Source: CAIKMD01 sp963729935 (GTDB taxonomy: Bacteria; Pseudomonadota; Alphaproteobacteria; ATCC43930; CGMCC-115725). From it: a stretch of 64,000 nucleotides of DNA. Of this stretch, positions 25,259 to 34,928 are shown in pieces. The notes under the pieces were generated by a model that saw nothing but the letters and a program-made list of their open reading frames with translations, had not been told where the DNA came from and did no database searches. The stretch covers positions 806,001 through 870,000 of the forward strand of contig CAVSPW010000002.1 of assembly GCA_963729935.1 (NCBI GenBank), in the 5' to 3' direction. Position numbers and translations under genes: made by a program. Position 1 is the first letter of the stretch, and each line of letters opens with the position of its first letter.

Positions 25259-26281
25259 TCACTCGCCCCAGACGATGAAGAGCCCGATATCACCCGGCTT
25301 GCCGCCGGGGAAATCTAGCACGCGTGCGCTCAGATGGAAGCCGCGGGGCTTCAACTCGCGCTCCCACCGCAAATAGATCTCGGCGGCCTCGCCCTGCAAG
25401 GTTTTGGGCCAATCGCGTTGGGGTGCGTTGATCGCGCGCCCGCCATCGGTGCACAGGCTGCTTGGGAACCGCAAGACGAGGAATTCCTTCGCGCCATGGG
25501 AGGCCGCTTCGCGCCCCTGCTGGAGGATTGCCTTCCAACTTTCGTCCGCGACATGATGATCGATCAGGTCTCGTACCTCTTCTTTACGCTGTTCCGCCGC
25601 GGCGCGGCGCTTTTCGTCCTCACTTCGCGCCACCTCGCGCTCGTGATCGGCGACGAGTGCACGGAAATCCGCGATGCTCAGCCCTCCTTCGGCGCGCGCT
25701 GATGGGGCGGCCTCATTTGCTTCGGCCGAGCCTTCCTCCCTTGCACGCAGAAAATGCTCGTCGAGCGCGGAGAGCGCCTTGCTCAAGAGCCCGCGGCTCG
25801 GCGTGCCCCCAGGTGCCGCGGGCGCCGCCGACGCCGGCACCGCGAGCGCGCGCAGAAGGTCAGCGCGGCTTACGATCCCGACGATGCGCCCTTCGCGCAG
25901 AATAGGAACCCGCTTCACGTGATAGGTCGAGAGAACGCGGGCGATCTCAGCAACGTCCGTCGTCTCGCTGACGGTCACCACCGGGGCCGTCATGATGTCG
26001 CGTGCGCAGATCTTGTCTTGATGCGCGCGACTCAAGAAATCCGGATCCCGAGGCCCCGCATTCGCGACCAGCATCAGCCACCAATCCCGGCGGGCGAGGC
26101 GATCGGCATCGGTACGTCCGATCAGATCGCCCTCGCTGACGATTCCGAGGGGCGACCCGGAAGCATCGACCACGGGCACGGCGCTGATGCCATGAGCGAG
26201 GAGGGTGCTCGCGATCTCGCGCACCGGCGTCTCGGGCGCCACTGTCACGAGCTCCTTCGTCATCAGATCTCGTGCCAGCAT
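25259..26281 (-). CDS. tandem CBS-domain protein with C-terminal extension
   Basis: 340 residues. CBS1 (about 1-60: MLARDLMTKELVTVAPETPVREIASTLLAHGISAVPVVD) and CBS2 (about 93-148: ARDIMTAPVVTVSETTDVAEIARVLSTYHVKRVPIL) form a Bateman module likely to bind adenosyl ligands. A Pro/Ala linker (150-175) leads to a charged helix (ADHEREVARSEDEKRRAAAEQRKEEV) and a final domain (SWKAILQQGREAASHGAKEFLVLRFP..) of unknown function. Possibly an energy-state sensor. The FNR-type box at 26434 lies 153 bp upstream in divergent arrangement. Confidence 0.82.
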   Translation of the reverse strand: MLARDLMTKELVTVAPETPVREIASTLLAHGISAVPVVDASGSPLGIVSEGDLIGRTDADRLARRDWWLMLVANAGPRDPDFLSRAHQDKICARDIMTAPVVTVSETTDVAEIARVLSTYHVKRVPILREGRIVGIVSRADLLRALAVPASAAPAAPGGTPSRGLLSKALSALDEHFLRAREEGSAEANEAAPSARAEGGLSIADFRALVADHEREVARSEDEKRRAAAEQRKEEVRDLIDHHVADESWKAILQQGREAASHGAKEFLVLRFPSSLCTDGGRAINAPQRDWPKTLQGEAAEIYLRWERELKPRGFHLSARVLDFPGGKPGDIGLFIVWGE

Positions 26282-26433
26282 CGAATGCCTGTCCCCTATC
26301 GATTGTCAGTGCGCCGCAAGGCCTCTGCGGCACGGCGTAAGTCTAGGTGCGGAACGCGTACGCGCGTTTGAGCTGTATCAAAACGGGAAGAATCGAGTGG
26401 CGCCAAGCTCGTTATGATTTCCACACCGTCGAA

Positions 26434-26447
26434 TTGATCCAAATCAA
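26434..26447. promoter_or_regulatory. FNR/FixK-type box, perfect palindromic consensus
   Basis: TTGAT-CCAA-ATCAA. Predicted transcript start near 26482 with a 50-nt leader for the FAH-family gene, first gene of the catabolic locus. It could also affect the divergent CBS gene. Confidence 0.7.
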
Positions 26448-26531
26448 AGTGATTGTGCGGCCATCGTCGCATTTATGAGCGCCTCCTCCGGCATCTGTAC
26501 CGGCGATCGCCGAAAAGGAAGGATGCTAGCG

Positions 26532-27299
26532 ATGACAAAATGGATGCGGTTCGAAGAAAATGGGCGGATTGGCTTCGGCTCGCTTGAGGGCGATGCCATC
26601 GCGGTACACGAAGGTGACATGTTTGGCGCATCTCGCCCCACGGGACGGCGTGTGCCTGCCGCCTCGGTTGCTCTGCGCACGCCATGCGACCCGAGCAAGA
26701 TGGTCTGCTTATGGAATAATTTTCATGCGCTCGCGGCGAAATTCAACTTCAAGGAGCCCGCCGAGCCGCTCTATTTCCTGAAGGCGCAGACGGCCTTCCA
26801 TCCGGGCGGCGGGCACATTCCGCGACCGAATAATTATCCCGGACGTGTCGTGTTCGAGGGCGAGCTCGGAATCGTCATCGGCAAGCGTTGCAAGGAAGTA
26901 TCGGAAGCGGACGCACCGAACCATGTGTTCGGTTACACCTGCGTCAACGATGTCACGGCCTTCGACCTTCTCAACAAGGATCCATCCTTCCAGCAATGGA
27001 CGCGCGCAAAAAGCTTCGACGGGTTCGGGGTTTTCGGTCCGGTGATCGCCACGGGGCTTGAGCCGCATTCGTTGAGCATCCGCACCGTGCTCAACGGCCA
27101 GGAGCGCCAGAACTATCCAGTGGCCGACATGTTTTTCGAGCCCTACCGCCTCGTTAGCCTCATTTCGCAGGACCTGACGCTCCTGCCGGGAGACATCATT
27201 TCCTGCGGCACATCCCTGGGATCGGGCAGCATGAAGCCCGACAACAAGATCGAGATCACGATCGAAGGCATCGGCACGCTTTCGAACATCATGGATTGA
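26532..27299 (+). CDS. fumarylacetoacetate hydrolase (FAH)-family protein
   Basis: 255 residues. Start at 26532 chosen over ATGs at 26475 and 26523 because AAGGAAGGA lies 9 bp before it. FAH-fold metal site: FEGELGIVIG (Glu109 and Glu111) and NDVTAFD (Asp140). N-terminal domain MTKWMRFEENGRIGFGSL. The family hydrolyses or hydrates acyl-pyruvates and 2-oxo-acids (hydratases, decarboxylases, acylpyruvases). As first gene of the locus it may act on a ring-cleavage or 2-oxo acid product; the exact substrate is unknown. Confidence 0.82.
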   Translation: MTKWMRFEENGRIGFGSLEGDAIAVHEGDMFGASRPTGRRVPAASVALRTPCDPSKMVCLWNNFHALAAKFNFKEPAEPLYFLKAQTAFHPGGGHIPRPNNYPGRVVFEGELGIVIGKRCKEVSEADAPNHVFGYTCVNDVTAFDLLNKDPSFQQWTRAKSFDGFGVFGPVIATGLEPHSLSIRTVLNGQERQNYPVADMFFEPYRLVSLISQDLTLLPGDIISCGTSLGSGSMKPDNKIEITIEGIGTLSNIMD

Positions 27300-27310
27300 G
27301 GGAGGCAAAC

Positions 27311-28330
27311 ATGGCGATGAAGATTTGCGTCATCGGCGCTGGCGCCATTGGCGGGTTGCTTGGCGGAAAGCTCGCGCTCGCTGGCGAAATCGTAACTTTC
27401 GTTGAGAAGGCGGCGGCGCATCGGGAGGCTATCAACCGGAACGGCCTCAAGCTGATTGCGCCCGACGGGAAAGAATCGGTCGCGAAGAATGTACACGCGA
27501 CCGCAGAGATGACCGAGCCTGGCCCCCAGGACATGGTCATCCTCGCGGTGAAGGCTCAGCAAATTGCTGCCGTGGCGCCCGCGCTCAAAGCGCTCTACGG
27601 CAAGGACACCATTGTGATGACGGTGCAGAACGGCCTGCCCTGGTGGTATTTCCGCAAGCATGGCGGTCCGTTCGAAGGAAAGCGGCTGACGAGCCTGGAT
27701 CCGGATGGCGTGATCGATGCCAATATCGAGCCCGATCGGATCATCGGCTGCGTGGTCTTTCCTGCCGCGTCGGTCGTCGCGCCGGGCGTGATCAAACACG
27801 AAGAGGGAGACCGTTTCTCCGTCGGCGAGCTCGACGGCAGCAAGAGCAATCGCGTCCAGGCGATCTACAATATGATCGTTGCCGCCGGGCTGAAATCCTA
27901 CATCCTCGACAACGTACGCGCGGAGATCTGGCTCAAGGCCTGGGGCAACCTGTCCTTCAATCCGATTTCCGCCTTGACGCATGAGGGCATGGAAGGGATT
28001 GCGCGTTATCCGCTCACCCGTGATCTGTCGATCAAGATGATGCAGGAAGCCCAGCAGGTCGCCAACAAGCTCGGCATCACCTTCCGTCACACGATCGAAA
28101 AGCGCATCGCGGGCGCCGAAGCGGTCGGACCGCACAAGACCTCGATGCTGCAGGATGTCGAGGGCGGCCACGGGCTTGAAGTCGACGCCCTGGTAGGCGC
28201 GATCGTCGAGCTCGCGCGCCTCACCGAGACTTTGACGCCTTCCATCGATGCCGTCTATGCCTGCACGAAGCTCTTGGACAAGGTGATGGCCGAACATCAC
28301 GCCGCGGTGGTGCTCAAAACGGCTGCGTGA
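27311..28330 (+). CDS. ketopantoate reductase-like dehydrogenase (ApbA/PanE family)
   Basis: 339 residues, ATG 27311 after GGGAGGC. N-terminal Rossmann motif KICVIGAGAIGGLLGGKLA, then VILAVKAQQ and TVQNGLPWW; C-terminal ApbA_C helical domain (EIWLKAWGNLSFNPISALTH, GPHKTSMLQDVEGGHGLEVDALVGAIVELARL) with the catalytic-type Lys (KAWGN) and substrate-binding Ser/Asp region. It is about 40 residues longer than PanE and sits in a catabolic operon, so it probably oxidises or reduces a 2-hydroxy/2-oxo acid of that pathway rather than serving pantothenate synthesis. Confidence 0.85.
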   Translation: MAMKICVIGAGAIGGLLGGKLALAGEIVTFVEKAAAHREAINRNGLKLIAPDGKESVAKNVHATAEMTEPGPQDMVILAVKAQQIAAVAPALKALYGKDTIVMTVQNGLPWWYFRKHGGPFEGKRLTSLDPDGVIDANIEPDRIIGCVVFPAASVVAPGVIKHEEGDRFSVGELDGSKSNRVQAIYNMIVAAGLKSYILDNVRAEIWLKAWGNLSFNPISALTHEGMEGIARYPLTRDLSIKMMQEAQQVANKLGITFRHTIEKRIAGAEAVGPHKTSMLQDVEGGHGLEVDALVGAIVELARLTETLTPSIDAVYACTKLLDKVMAEHHAAVVLKTAA

Positions 28331-28371
28331 GCGGCGCTGACCAATTTCCTGCCGTGCAAAGGAAAATCCTC

Positions 28372-30081
28372 ATGGCCGATACGCTCGTGAAATCCGACGC
28401 CACGCTCGCCGCGGCCGAGACGATCTCCGGCGGGCGGCTCTTCGCCAAAGCGCTCAAGAACGAAGGTGTCGACGTGATCTTCACGCTGACGGGCGGCGAA
28501 ATCGTGGATATCTACAAAGGATGTATCGAGGAGGGGATCCGCATCGTCGACGTGCGCCATGAACAGACCGCCACGCACGCGGCGGATGCCTATTTCCGCA
28601 TGACGGGAAAGACCGGTTGCGCGGTGGTCAGCGCGGGACCCGGAACGACCGACGCAATGACGGGCGTTGCGAACGCCTTTGTCGAGGGCAGCGCGGTACT
28701 CCTGGTCGGCGGTTTCGAGCGCTCGGATCAGCGCCGCATGGGAACCTTGGGCGACCTGCCGCACACCCATATGCTGTGGCCCATCACCAAATTCGGCGAG
28801 AGCATCAACAGCACCGCCCGGGTCGCCGAGATGACCAGCATGGCGTTTCGGGAGTGCTACCACGGAGCGCCCGGCCCCTCCTATCTTGAGATTCCGATCG
28901 ACGTTTTGGATGGGTCGGTCGAATTAGCCAAGGCGCGCATCCCCCAGCCGGGAAAATATCGCGCTTCGACGAAGAGTTTCGGCCATGCGAAGGAGGTAGA
29001 GGCTCTGGCCGCGTTGATCGCGAAATCCGAGCGCCCCTGCGTGCTCTTCGGCTCTCAGCTCTGGACCTGCCGCGCGACCGAAACAGCCGCGGAATTCTGC
29101 CGTAAGCTGAATCTCCCCGGCTATCCAAGCGGGTCTGCACGCGGCACTTTCCGCCCCGGAGACCGCTTCGGGTTTCACCACACGCGGCATCATTCTTTCG
29201 ACAAAGCGGATTTGATCGTCGTTTTCGGGCTCCCTTTCGACTTCCGCATCGGCTATGGGCGCGGCCTGCCTCATGGCGTTCCTCTCGTCCAAGTCGATCT
29301 CGATTACCGCACTGTCGGCAAGAATCACGATGTCGAGGTCGGGATCGTGGGCGATTCGGGCGAGGTGATGAAAGAAGTGCTTCGGATTCTCGCCGGCACG
29401 GGCGAGGACGGCGCCCAGAAGCGAAATTCATGGCTTGAGGAATTGCGCGGGCTCGAACAAAAAGCGGCCGAGGCGATGGCGCCGAAGCTGCGATCCAGTT
29501 CGACCCCGATCCATCCGCTTCGTCTGGCTTATGAACTCAACGAGTTCATCACGGAAAACACGATCTTCATCGGCGATGGGGGAGACGTTCTGACCTTTGC
29601 CGGCGGAGTCATTGCGCCGAAGGCGCCGGGTCAATGGATGGACACGGGTCCATTCGGCAATCTCGGAATCGGAACGCCCTTCGCGATGGCCGCGAAGCTC
29701 GCGCATCCGGAGAAGGAAGTAGTCTGTCTGTTCGGTGACGGTGCTTTCGGGCTGACGGGTTGGGACTTCGAGACCTGCGTCCGCTTCGGCCTGCCCTTTA
29801 TCGGCGTTGTGGGCAACAACTCGCACATGAATCAGGTGCGCTACCGCACCATGAAGGAGCTGGGCGCGCAATATGGCGATGTCGCCAACCGGCTCGGCAA
29901 TGTTCCCTATGGCGAGTTCGCCAAAATGCTGGGGGGGTATGGGGAAGATGTCCGCGACCCCGATCAGATACGGCCGGCCTTGCAGCGCGCTCGAAGCTCT
30001 GGGAAATGCGCGTTGATCAATGTCTGGGTCGATCCCGACGTATTCTCGCCTGGCACCATGCATCAGACGATGTACAAATAA
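28372..30081 (+). CDS. thiamine diphosphate-dependent enzyme (acetolactate synthase / oxalyl-CoA decarboxylase-like)
   Basis: 569 residues with the three-domain ThDP layout: PYR domain with activating Glu64 (VRHEQTATHAADAY), central domain, PP domain with metal motif starting GDGAFGLTGWDFET (Asp456) and ending VVGNNSHMNQ. The FGLTGWDFET form resembles oxalyl-CoA decarboxylase and 2-hydroxyacyl-CoA lyases more than acetolactate synthases. The next gene is an acyl-CoA ligase, so a CoA-thioester substrate is plausible. Biosynthetic acetolactate synthase is unlikely, as no small subunit or ilv gene is nearby. Confidence 0.82.
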   Translation: MADTLVKSDATLAAAETISGGRLFAKALKNEGVDVIFTLTGGEIVDIYKGCIEEGIRIVDVRHEQTATHAADAYFRMTGKTGCAVVSAGPGTTDAMTGVANAFVEGSAVLLVGGFERSDQRRMGTLGDLPHTHMLWPITKFGESINSTARVAEMTSMAFRECYHGAPGPSYLEIPIDVLDGSVELAKARIPQPGKYRASTKSFGHAKEVEALAALIAKSERPCVLFGSQLWTCRATETAAEFCRKLNLPGYPSGSARGTFRPGDRFGFHHTRHHSFDKADLIVVFGLPFDFRIGYGRGLPHGVPLVQVDLDYRTVGKNHDVEVGIVGDSGEVMKEVLRILAGTGEDGAQKRNSWLEELRGLEQKAAEAMAPKLRSSSTPIHPLRLAYELNEFITENTIFIGDGGDVLTFAGGVIAPKAPGQWMDTGPFGNLGIGTPFAMAAKLAHPEKEVVCLFGDGAFGLTGWDFETCVRFGLPFIGVVGNNSHMNQVRYRTMKELGAQYGDVANRLGNVPYGEFAKMLGGYGEDVRDPDQIRPALQRARSSGKCALINVWVDPDVFSPGTMHQTMYK

Positions 30082-30108
30082 GCGCACGAGCAGACGGGAG
30101 CGCCGGGC

Positions 30109-32253
30109 ATGGCCCACGACAAGAGTGCTGTCCGTCAACTGCTCGCGCAGGCGCAGCGCGAAGGCCGCAATGCGCTGACCGCGCTAGAGGCCCGAGGCGT
30201 TTGCGAGGCCTATGCGATTCCCTTGCCTGCCGACGGCATGGCGCGGTCGGCGGCCGAGGCGGCGGCGATCGCCGAGCGTATCGGCTTTCCGGTCGCGCTC
30301 AAGATCGTCTCGCCGCAGATTCTCCACAAGACCGAGGCTGGCGGCGTCCTTCTGGGCGTGCGATCCGCGTCGGAAGCGCATGAGGGCTATGAGCGCATCA
30401 TCGCCAAAGCCGGCGCCTTTGACGCCAAAGCGCAGATTCTCGGCGTGCAGGTCCAGGCCATGGTCGCCGAAGGCGTTGAAGTCATCGTCGGCGCGCTGAC
30501 CGATCCGAGCTTTGGCAAATTGGTGGCCTTCGGGCTCGGCGGGATTTTCGTCGAAGCGATGCAGGACGTGACCTTCCGCCTCGCTCCGGCCAGCGGCGCG
30601 GAGGCCCTCTCGATGCTCGACGGCATCCGCGGCGCCACCATCCTCAAAGGCGTGCGCGGTGCGAAGCCGGCCGATCGCGCGGCTTTGGCGCGCATCATCG
30701 AGAGCGTGTCGCAACTCGTCGTGGATTTTCCCGAGATCGCCGAGCTTGATCTCAATCCGGTCTTTGCGAGCCCGAGCGGCGCCGTCGCGGCCGATCCGCG
30801 GATTTTGCTGGATTGGACTCCGCCGACGCCGCGTTATCGTCCTGGCCAGGACGAGATTCTTCGCCAAATGCGCCGGATCATGCGGCCGGACGCCGTCGCC
30901 GTGATCGGCGCCTCGAACGAGGATGGCAAGATCGGCAATTCGATCATGAAGAATCTGATCGCCGGCGGCTACAAGGGCGCGATCTATCCGATCAACCCCA
31001 ATCTCGCCGAGATTCTTGGCCGAAAGGCCTATCGCAGCGTTGCCGAGATCCCCGGCGAGATCGATGTCGCGGTCTTTGCCATTCCGGCGAAATTCGTCGC
31101 CGGCGTGTTGAAGCAGGTCGGCGAGAAGAATATCCCGGGTGCCGTGCTCATCCCCTCGGGCTTCGCCGAGACCGGGAATGTCGAAGGCCAGAAAGAGATT
31201 CAGGCGATCGGCCGCGCCTATGGGGTGCGTCTGATGGGGCCGAACATCTATGGCTACTACTATACGCCCAAGGACCTTTGCGCCACGTTTTGCACCCCTT
31301 ACGATTACAAAGGTCATGCGGCCCTCTCGTCGCAATCGGGCGGCATCGGCATGGCCATCATCGGCTTCTCGCGCTCGGCCAAGATGGGCGTCTCGGCCAT
31401 CGTCGGCTTGGGCAACAAAGCCGATCTCGACGAGGACGACCTTCTCACCTTCTTCGAGGAGGATGACGAGACTCATGTTATCGCGATGCATTGCGAGGAT
31501 TTGAAGGATGGACGATCTTTTTCCGAAGTCGCCAAGCGGGTTTCGCGAAAAAAGCCGATTATCGTCTTGAAGGCCGGGCGCACCGCCCAGGGCGCGCGCG
31601 CGGCCGGCTCGCATACCGCCGCCTTGGCCGGCAATGACAAGGTCTATGATGATATTCTGCGCCAATCGGGGGTGATCCGCGCCCCGGGCCTGCGCGATAT
31701 GCTGGATTTCGCGCGGGGCTTACCCCTGTTGCCTACTCCCCGCGGCGAAAACGTCGTGATAATCACCGGGGCGGGCGGGTCCGGTGTTTTGCTGTCGGAT
31801 GCCTGCGTTGACTACGGGCTCGACCTCTTGCGCATGCCGCCCGATCTTGACAAGGCTTTTCGCAAGTTCATTCCGCCCTTCGGCGCCGCCGGCAATCCTG
31901 TCGATATAACCGGCGGCGAGCCGCCCATCACGTACGAGAATACCCTCCGTCTCGGCTTCGAAGACGCGCGCATTCACGCGCTCATCCTCGGCTATTGGCA
32001 TACGATCATCACGCCGCCGATGGTCTTCGCCGGGCTCGTCGTCAAGGTCGTGGAAGAGATGCGGTCGAGAGGCATCGAGAAGCCCGTCGTCGCTTCGCTC
32101 GCCGGCGATGTGGAAGTCGAGCAGGCGGCCGCGTTTCTCTATGACCATGGCATTCCGTCCTACGCTTATTCCACCGAAATTCCGGTCGCGGTGCTCGGCG
32201 CCAAATACCGCTGGGCGCGCGGCGCTGGGCTGATCGAGGCCGCGCGCGGCTGA
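30109..32253 (+). CDS. acyl-CoA ligase, ADP-forming (acetate-CoA ligase family, beta-alpha fusion)
   Basis: 714 residues. The N-terminal ATP-grasp beta domain (about 1-235: GFPVALKIVSPQILHKTEAGGVLLGV, DPSFGKLVAFGLGGIFVE) precedes the CoA-binding domain (MRPDAVAVIGASNEDGKIGNSIMKNL) and the ligase domain with catalytic His502 in GSHTAALAGND. The order is beta then alpha, the reverse of many archaeal ACD subunits. It would activate a carboxylic acid to its CoA thioester with ATP to ADP, or run in reverse to save energy. It follows the ThDP gene by 27 bp. Confidence 0.85.
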   Translation: MAHDKSAVRQLLAQAQREGRNALTALEARGVCEAYAIPLPADGMARSAAEAAAIAERIGFPVALKIVSPQILHKTEAGGVLLGVRSASEAHEGYERIIAKAGAFDAKAQILGVQVQAMVAEGVEVIVGALTDPSFGKLVAFGLGGIFVEAMQDVTFRLAPASGAEALSMLDGIRGATILKGVRGAKPADRAALARIIESVSQLVVDFPEIAELDLNPVFASPSGAVAADPRILLDWTPPTPRYRPGQDEILRQMRRIMRPDAVAVIGASNEDGKIGNSIMKNLIAGGYKGAIYPINPNLAEILGRKAYRSVAEIPGEIDVAVFAIPAKFVAGVLKQVGEKNIPGAVLIPSGFAETGNVEGQKEIQAIGRAYGVRLMGPNIYGYYYTPKDLCATFCTPYDYKGHAALSSQSGGIGMAIIGFSRSAKMGVSAIVGLGNKADLDEDDLLTFFEEDDETHVIAMHCEDLKDGRSFSEVAKRVSRKKPIIVLKAGRTAQGARAAGSHTAALAGNDKVYDDILRQSGVIRAPGLRDMLDFARGLPLLPTPRGENVVIITGAGGSGVLLSDACVDYGLDLLRMPPDLDKAFRKFIPPFGAAGNPVDITGGEPPITYENTLRLGFEDARIHALILGYWHTIITPPMVFAGLVVKVVEEMRSRGIEKPVVASLAGDVEVEQAAAFLYDHGIPSYAYSTEIPVAVLGAKYRWARGAGLIEAARG

Positions 32254-32258
32254 TATCG

Positions 32259-33632
32259 ATGGCGCAGGTGGAGCCGGTCATCGACCTGACGGCGCTCATC
32301 GACCGCCAGAAACTCGGCGGATTTCACATTCGCATTCTCTTGTTGTGCGGACTGTGCTGTTTTGTTTCGGGCTTTTACACAGTCGCCCTGGGCTTCATCG
32401 CACCGGTCGCGGCGTCCGCCATGGGCTTGGGGGCGGGCGCGCTCGGGCCGGTCTTCGCCGCAATGGGCGTCGGCAGCATTCTCGGCAGCTTCGCGTGCAC
32501 GCCTCTGGCAGATCGGGTCGGGCGCAAGCCGGTGATCGTGGGCGGGCTGCTCTTCGCGGCGCCGTTCCTGTTGCTGATGACCACGGTCAATTCGCTCGGG
32601 CCGCTGATCGCCTGGCAATTTCTTGCCGGGTTCGGCTTGATGGGAACGATTCCGATCGTCCTGGCGCTCGCCGGCGAATTCATGCCGAAGCACGCGCGCG
32701 TCACGCTCACCATGCTCGTGTGGATCGGCTTCAATATCGGTTCGATCGTGACGGGGGTGGTCGCCGCTCGCCTTGCGGTCGGCGGCGACTGGCACATGAT
32801 TTTCCTGATCAGTGGCGCGCTGGCCCTGGCTGTTACGCCAGTCGCCGCACTGTGGCTTCCGGAATCTCTCGATTTCCTCGCAGAGCGGAACGCCGAAGGG
32901 GCGAGGATCGCGACGATCCTGCATCGCCTCGTGCCGGAGCTTTCGATCGCGAAAACGGCGCGCTTCGTGCTCGAGGAGAAGGAAGAGCAGGGCTTTCCCG
33001 TTTCGCTGCTGTTCAAGGAAGGGCGCGCGCGGCTTACCGGATCGCTCTGGGTGATGTTCTTCGCCAATATCGCTGCGCTCGTTTTCATCAATAGTTGGCT
33101 CGTGACCCTGCTCGTCAATGTCGGCATCGCCAAGGATCTCGCGATTGCGGCGGCGGCGGGCACCAATGCGGGCGGCATCCTTGGAGGCATCGTCGTATCC
33201 GAGCTTTGCGACCGCTACGAGAACGTGCGCTTCTATGTGCTTGCCGCGGCCTTTCTCTTCGGCGGTCTTTTCATCGCGGCAATCGGCTACGCAGGCAGCC
33301 AAGCGGTGCCAGCCCTGGCGGCAGCCTTCATGGCGGGATTCTTCACCTTCGGCGCCCAGAACACGGCGAATGCCATTGCCGCCACGATATACCCGACGGC
33401 GATGCGCTCGACCGGCGCCGGGTGGGCCATCGGCATCGGCAACTCGGCGCAGATCTTCTCGCCGCTCCTTGGCGGCTTTCTCTTGTCGGCGCACTGGCCG
33501 AGCCCAAGAGTGATCGAACTGATGGCGCTGCCAACACTCGTCGCCGCGCTTGCGGCGGCCTTTATCGCCTGGTCGTCGCGCCGAACGCACATTGCGATGT
33601 TGGCGAACGGAACGGCGCGGCGCGGGACTTGA
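32259..33632 (+). CDS. MFS transporter, aromatic acid:H+ symporter type (AAHS)
   Basis: 457 residues, twelve hydrophobic segments. Motif A between helices 2 and 3 is PLADRVGRKPVI; LALAGEFMPKHARVTLTMLVW and MRSTGAGWAIGIGNSAQIFSPLLGG are typical AAHS segments. It starts 5 bp after the ligase gene, so it is in the same transcript and probably imports the acid this locus degrades. The FNR-type box of the next gene overlaps its stop codon. Confidence 0.83.
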   Translation: MAQVEPVIDLTALIDRQKLGGFHIRILLLCGLCCFVSGFYTVALGFIAPVAASAMGLGAGALGPVFAAMGVGSILGSFACTPLADRVGRKPVIVGGLLFAAPFLLLMTTVNSLGPLIAWQFLAGFGLMGTIPIVLALAGEFMPKHARVTLTMLVWIGFNIGSIVTGVVAARLAVGGDWHMIFLISGALALAVTPVAALWLPESLDFLAERNAEGARIATILHRLVPELSIAKTARFVLEEKEEQGFPVSLLFKEGRARLTGSLWVMFFANIAALVFINSWLVTLLVNVGIAKDLAIAAAAGTNAGGILGGIVVSELCDRYENVRFYVLAAAFLFGGLFIAAIGYAGSQAVPALAAAFMAGFFTFGAQNTANAIAATIYPTAMRSTGAGWAIGIGNSAQIFSPLLGGFLLSAHWPSPRVIELMALPTLVAALAAAFIAWSSRRTHIAMLANGTARRGT

Positions 33633-33642
33633 TCCAGGTCAA
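33629..33642. promoter_or_regulatory. FNR/FixK-type box
   Basis: TTGAT-CCAG-GTCAA; its TGA is the stop codon of the upstream transporter. Predicted start near 33677, 43-nt leader for the M24 gene at 33720. Confidence 0.65.
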
Positions 33643-33719
33643 AGACATTAGCTGCGAAAGAGGACGATATACAAATTTAACCGGTCTCGATGTCCGGATT
33701 CGCCGAAGGAAACCCTCTC

Positions 33720-34922
33720 ATGAGCGATTTCGCCCAACGCGTGAACACGCCGATTTCCACCAAGGAACTCGAGCGCCGCTGGACCGCGGTGCGAGCCGTC
33801 ATGGCGGAGCAGCGGATCGATGTCCTGCTCATGCAGAACAACAACGACTTCATGGGCGGCTATGTGAAGTATTTCAGCGATGTTCCCTGCCTCTACGGCT
33901 ACCCGGTCACGGTCGCGTTCCCGAAGGACGATCTGATGACGGTCATCATGCAAGGTGACTTCGGGATGGAAAGAAACCTCCCGCCCGAAGGCGACGGGGT
34001 CTACCGCGGCGTAAAAAAAATTGTGGGCGCGCCCTATTTTGCCAGCGCGCACTTCACCTGGGGCTACGACGCCGCTTTGGCGGAGACGGCGTTGGAGCCC
34101 TATGCGCGTGGCACGATAGGCTTGGTGGGCCTCGCAACGCTCCCAATCTCGATGCTGGACCGGTTGCGCAAGGGGCGTTTCTCCAATGCCAAATTCGTCG
34201 ACGCGACCGAGCTCGTGGATCAAATCAAATGCATCAAGAGCGATGAGGAACTCTCCTTCATACGCCGCACCGCCGCCTTGCAGGACGCGGCGATAGAGGC
34301 GGCGTTCAAGGCCGTAAAGCCGGGCAAGCGCGATATCGAGATCGCGGCGATCGCCGAACAGGTTGTTCTCAATGGCGGAGGCGAGCAAGCCTTGTTGCTG
34401 ACTTGTTCGCACGCTCCCGGCGAGCCGCTCTATTGGTGTCACCGGCATCTCCAGAACCGCGTGCTGCGCGAGGGCGACATGTTCTCGCTGCTGACCGAGA
34501 CCAACGGGCCGGGTGGCTTTTATACCGAGATCAGCCGGACCGCAGTTCTGGGCAAGGCCACCCAGACGATGAAAGACGAATTCGCCTTTCTCCTCGAGGC
34601 GCGCAACTTCACGCTCGAGAGATTGAAGCCAGGGACCTCCTGCAAGGAGATTTGGGATTCCTACAATCAGTTTCTCGAGCGGAACGGGAGGCCCGAGGAG
34701 CACCGGCTCTACTGTCACGGCCAGGGCTACGATTTGGTCGAGCGTCCGCTCGTTCGCAAGGATGAACCATTGCGCATTCATAAGAATATGAATCTTACCT
34801 GTCATCCAACTTGGATCAGGAGCGGGATTTTCAACACGATCTGCGACAATTACCTCATCGGCGAGAACGGGGTCACCGGCCGGATCCACAAATACCCTGA
34901 AATTCTGATCGAGCTCGGCTAA
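33720..34922 (+). CDS. M24-fold (creatinase/prolidase-like) protein, paralogue 1, altered metal site
   Basis: 400 residues; ATG 33720 follows GAAGGA. N-terminal creatinase domain (RRWTAVRAVMAEQRIDVLLMQNNND) and pita-bread C-domain. The five canonical metal ligands of M24 peptidases (D, D, H, E, E) correspond to Glu260 (LLTETNGPGG), Glu270 (YTEISRT), His333 (YCHGQGYD), His362 (TCHPTW) and Asp376 (ICDNYLIGENG). The enzyme may be metal-free like creatinase or use a changed site. A close paralogue is at 37744. Substrate unknown; probably an amide or C-N bond in a compound handled by this locus. Confidence 0.8.
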   Translation: MSDFAQRVNTPISTKELERRWTAVRAVMAEQRIDVLLMQNNNDFMGGYVKYFSDVPCLYGYPVTVAFPKDDLMTVIMQGDFGMERNLPPEGDGVYRGVKKIVGAPYFASAHFTWGYDAALAETALEPYARGTIGLVGLATLPISMLDRLRKGRFSNAKFVDATELVDQIKCIKSDEELSFIRRTAALQDAAIEAAFKAVKPGKRDIEIAAIAEQVVLNGGGEQALLLTCSHAPGEPLYWCHRHLQNRVLREGDMFSLLTETNGPGGFYTEISRTAVLGKATQTMKDEFAFLLEARNFTLERLKPGTSCKEIWDSYNQFLERNGRPEEHRLYCHGQGYDLVERPLVRKDEPLRIHKNMNLTCHPTWIRSGIFNTICDNYLIGENGVTGRIHKYPEILIELG

Positions 34923-34928
34923 GAGTTC

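Noticed and set aside
27311..28330. panE for pantothenate synthesis.
   Set aside because: Longer than PanE and embedded in a catabolic operon; the biosynthetic role is unlikely.
28372..30081. Biosynthetic acetolactate synthase large subunit.
   Set aside because: No regulatory subunit or ilv genes nearby, and the GDGAFGLTGWDFET region fits oxalyl-CoA decarboxylase/2-hydroxyacyl-CoA lyase types better.
30184..31665. Long minus-strand open frame antisense to the acyl-CoA ligase.
   Set aside because: It arises from GC-rich codon bias; its translation has no domain and the plus-strand gene is certain.
33720..34922. DddP-type DMSP lyase or ectoine hydrolase assignment for the M24 proteins.
   Set aside because: Both are M24 members, but the ligand set and flanking motifs differ from what I know of DddP and DoeA, and no supporting pathway genes are present.
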